Shown: positions 54,236 through 54,925 of the stretch, piece after piece
Position numbering within the stretch: the stretch's first letter is position 1
How the letters are laid out: the number at the start of each line of letters is the position of its first letter
Assembly (NCBI GenBank): GCA_035637595.1
Contig: DASPWW010000110.1
Span: forward strand, 1 to 54,925
Source of the DNA: DASPWW01 sp035637595
GTDB taxonomy: Bacteria > Actinomycetota > Thermoleophilia > Solirubrobacterales > 70-9
Length of the DNA: 54,925 nucleotides
Reading direction: 5' to 3'
Program-made: the position numbers and the translations under genes
The notes under the pieces: model-generated
The model's database searches: none
Seen by the model: only the letters and a program-made list of their open reading frames with translations
What the model was told of the DNA's origin: nothing

Positions 54236-54925
54236 GTGTCGGTGAACGGCGAGGTGGTGATCGAGGCCCGTGGGGTCACGAAGCGGTTCGGCAGTCGCGA
54301 GGCGCTGCGCGACGTCAGCTTCGCGGCGCATCGCGGCGAGCTGCTGGCCGTGATCGGCCCCAACGGCGCCGGCAAGACGACGCTGCTGTCGATACTCGCC
54401 GGCATCCTGCGCGCCGACGGCGGCGAGACCACGCGTCCGCCGGGGGAGATCGGATGGGTGCCGCAGCAGGCGGCGCTCTACCGGCGGCTCACCGTGACCG
54501 AGAATCTGCGCCTGTTCGCGCATCTCGAGCGCGTCGCCGATCCCGGCGCGACGGTCGAGCGGATGCTCGACCTCACGGGGCTGGGCGAGCGCCGCGACGA
54601 TCAGGTCGGGGTGCTGTCGAGCGGAAACCAGCAGCGCGTCAACATCGCGATCGGGCTGATCACCCAGCCCGCCGTCCTGCTGCTCGACGAGCCGAGCGCC
54701 GGGCTCGACCCGCGTCAGCGCGAGCGGGTATGGGAGTTCGTAAACGCGCTCGCGGGTGGGGGGACGACGGTGATCTTCTCGACCCACAACATCCAGGAGG
54801 CGGAGCGCGCCAGCCAGCGGATGCTGGTGCTCGCGGACGGCGAGCTGGTCTTCAACGGCACGGCGGCGGAGCTTCATGCCGCGACGCCCGAGTCCGAGTA
54901 CCGCGACTTCGAGCAGGCCTTCGTT
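54236..54925 (+). CDS. ABC transporter ATP-binding protein (truncated by the window end)
   Basis: 230 residues are visible and the frame is still open at the window edge. It begins at GTG 54236 (VSVNGEVVIEARGVTKRFG). Walker A GPNGAGKTTLL, the Q-loop VPQQAALYRRLTVTENL, the signature LSSGNQQRVNIAIGL (a variant of LSGGQ), Walker B LLLDEPSAGLDP and the switch His in STHN are intact. This is an ABC-2-type exporter or Nat-type ATPase; its permease would lie just beyond the window. The substrate is unknown. Confidence 0.9.
   Translation, partial: MSVNGEVVIEARGVTKRFGSREALRDVSFAAHRGELLAVIGPNGAGKTTLLSILAGILRADGGETTRPPGEIGWVPQQAALYRRLTVTENLRLFAHLERVADPGATVERMLDLTGLGERRDDQVGVLSSGNQQRVNIAIGLITQPAVLLLDEPSAGLDPRQRERVWEFVNALAGGGTTVIFSTHNIQEAERASQRMLVLADGELVFNGTAAELHAATPESEYRDFEQAFV

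Overview
The window is high-GC bacterial DNA, packed with genes and with GTG, TTG and probably rarer start codons. It looks actinobacterial. The evidence is a Ser/Thr-kinase / PP2C / FHA / FtsW / PBP cluster close to dnaA-gyrBA, several leaderless-type promoters, a GyrA intein at the site known from mycobacteria, and a DUF4446 protein. Decapeptide-repeat secreted proteins, a GyrB with the large insertion and a non-mycobacterial gene mix suggest class Thermoleophilia (Solirubrobacterales-like). That placement is inference.

Layout: (1) 1-2741: the end of a probable uppP, then purM, a DJ-1/PfpI protein and a DsbA-fold protein. (2) 2878-14313: the cell-wall and growth-control region, with a discoidin-fused Ser/Thr kinase on the plus strand. 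Facing it on the minus strand is a long operon: membrane kinase, fhaA, fhaB, PP2C phosphatase, ftsW/rodA, pbpA, PASTA kinase, ddl. (3) 14424-19149: a membrane-anchored CARDB-like protein, DUF4446, pheA, an HNH nuclease, a decapeptide-repeat secreted protein and an SDR. (4) 19374-30220, minus strand: dnaA, dnaN, recF, dciA, gyrB and gyrA; gyrA carries a 419-residue intein. (5) 30472-35126, plus strand: rpmH, rnpA, yidD, yidC, jag, rsmG, parA, parB and tRNA-Ile(GAT). The strand switch between dnaA and rpmH is the classic origin neighbourhood. One perfect DnaA box lies between dnaA and dnaN, and three TCACGTGA (parS-core) octamers lie within 5.2 kb. (6) 35181-41081: secreted YHYH protein, SRPBCC protein, bifunctional nuclease, two secreted proteins with Lys-rich tails, a second ddl and a PLP aminotransferase. 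(7) 41174-45516: a tight four-gene envelope operon (membrane protein, phosphodiesterase-type alkaline-phosphatase-fold enzyme, GtrA, GT87-like membrane protein). (8) 45526-54925: DUF6458, a CorA-type transporter with GAN in place of GMN, two GGDEF-EAL proteins flanking small genes, a YmdB phosphodiesterase and a truncated ABC ATPase.

The genes form three working groups. Replication, supercoiling and segregation: DnaA, DnaN, RecF, DciA, GyrA/B, ParA/B. Envelope growth: FtsW, PBP, two Ddl ligases, UppP, and kinase/phosphatase/FHA control. Membrane-protein biogenesis: YidC, YidD, Jag, with RnpA and L34. The most distinctive points are the GyrA intein, apparent non-ATG/GTG/TTG starts (ATC for fhaA, possibly ACG for a GGDEF-EAL gene), a structured leader before gyrB, a 14-codon ORF with a near-perfect Shine-Dalgarno after gyrA, and two ddl paralogues. 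No CRISPR array, prophage or insertion sequence was seen.
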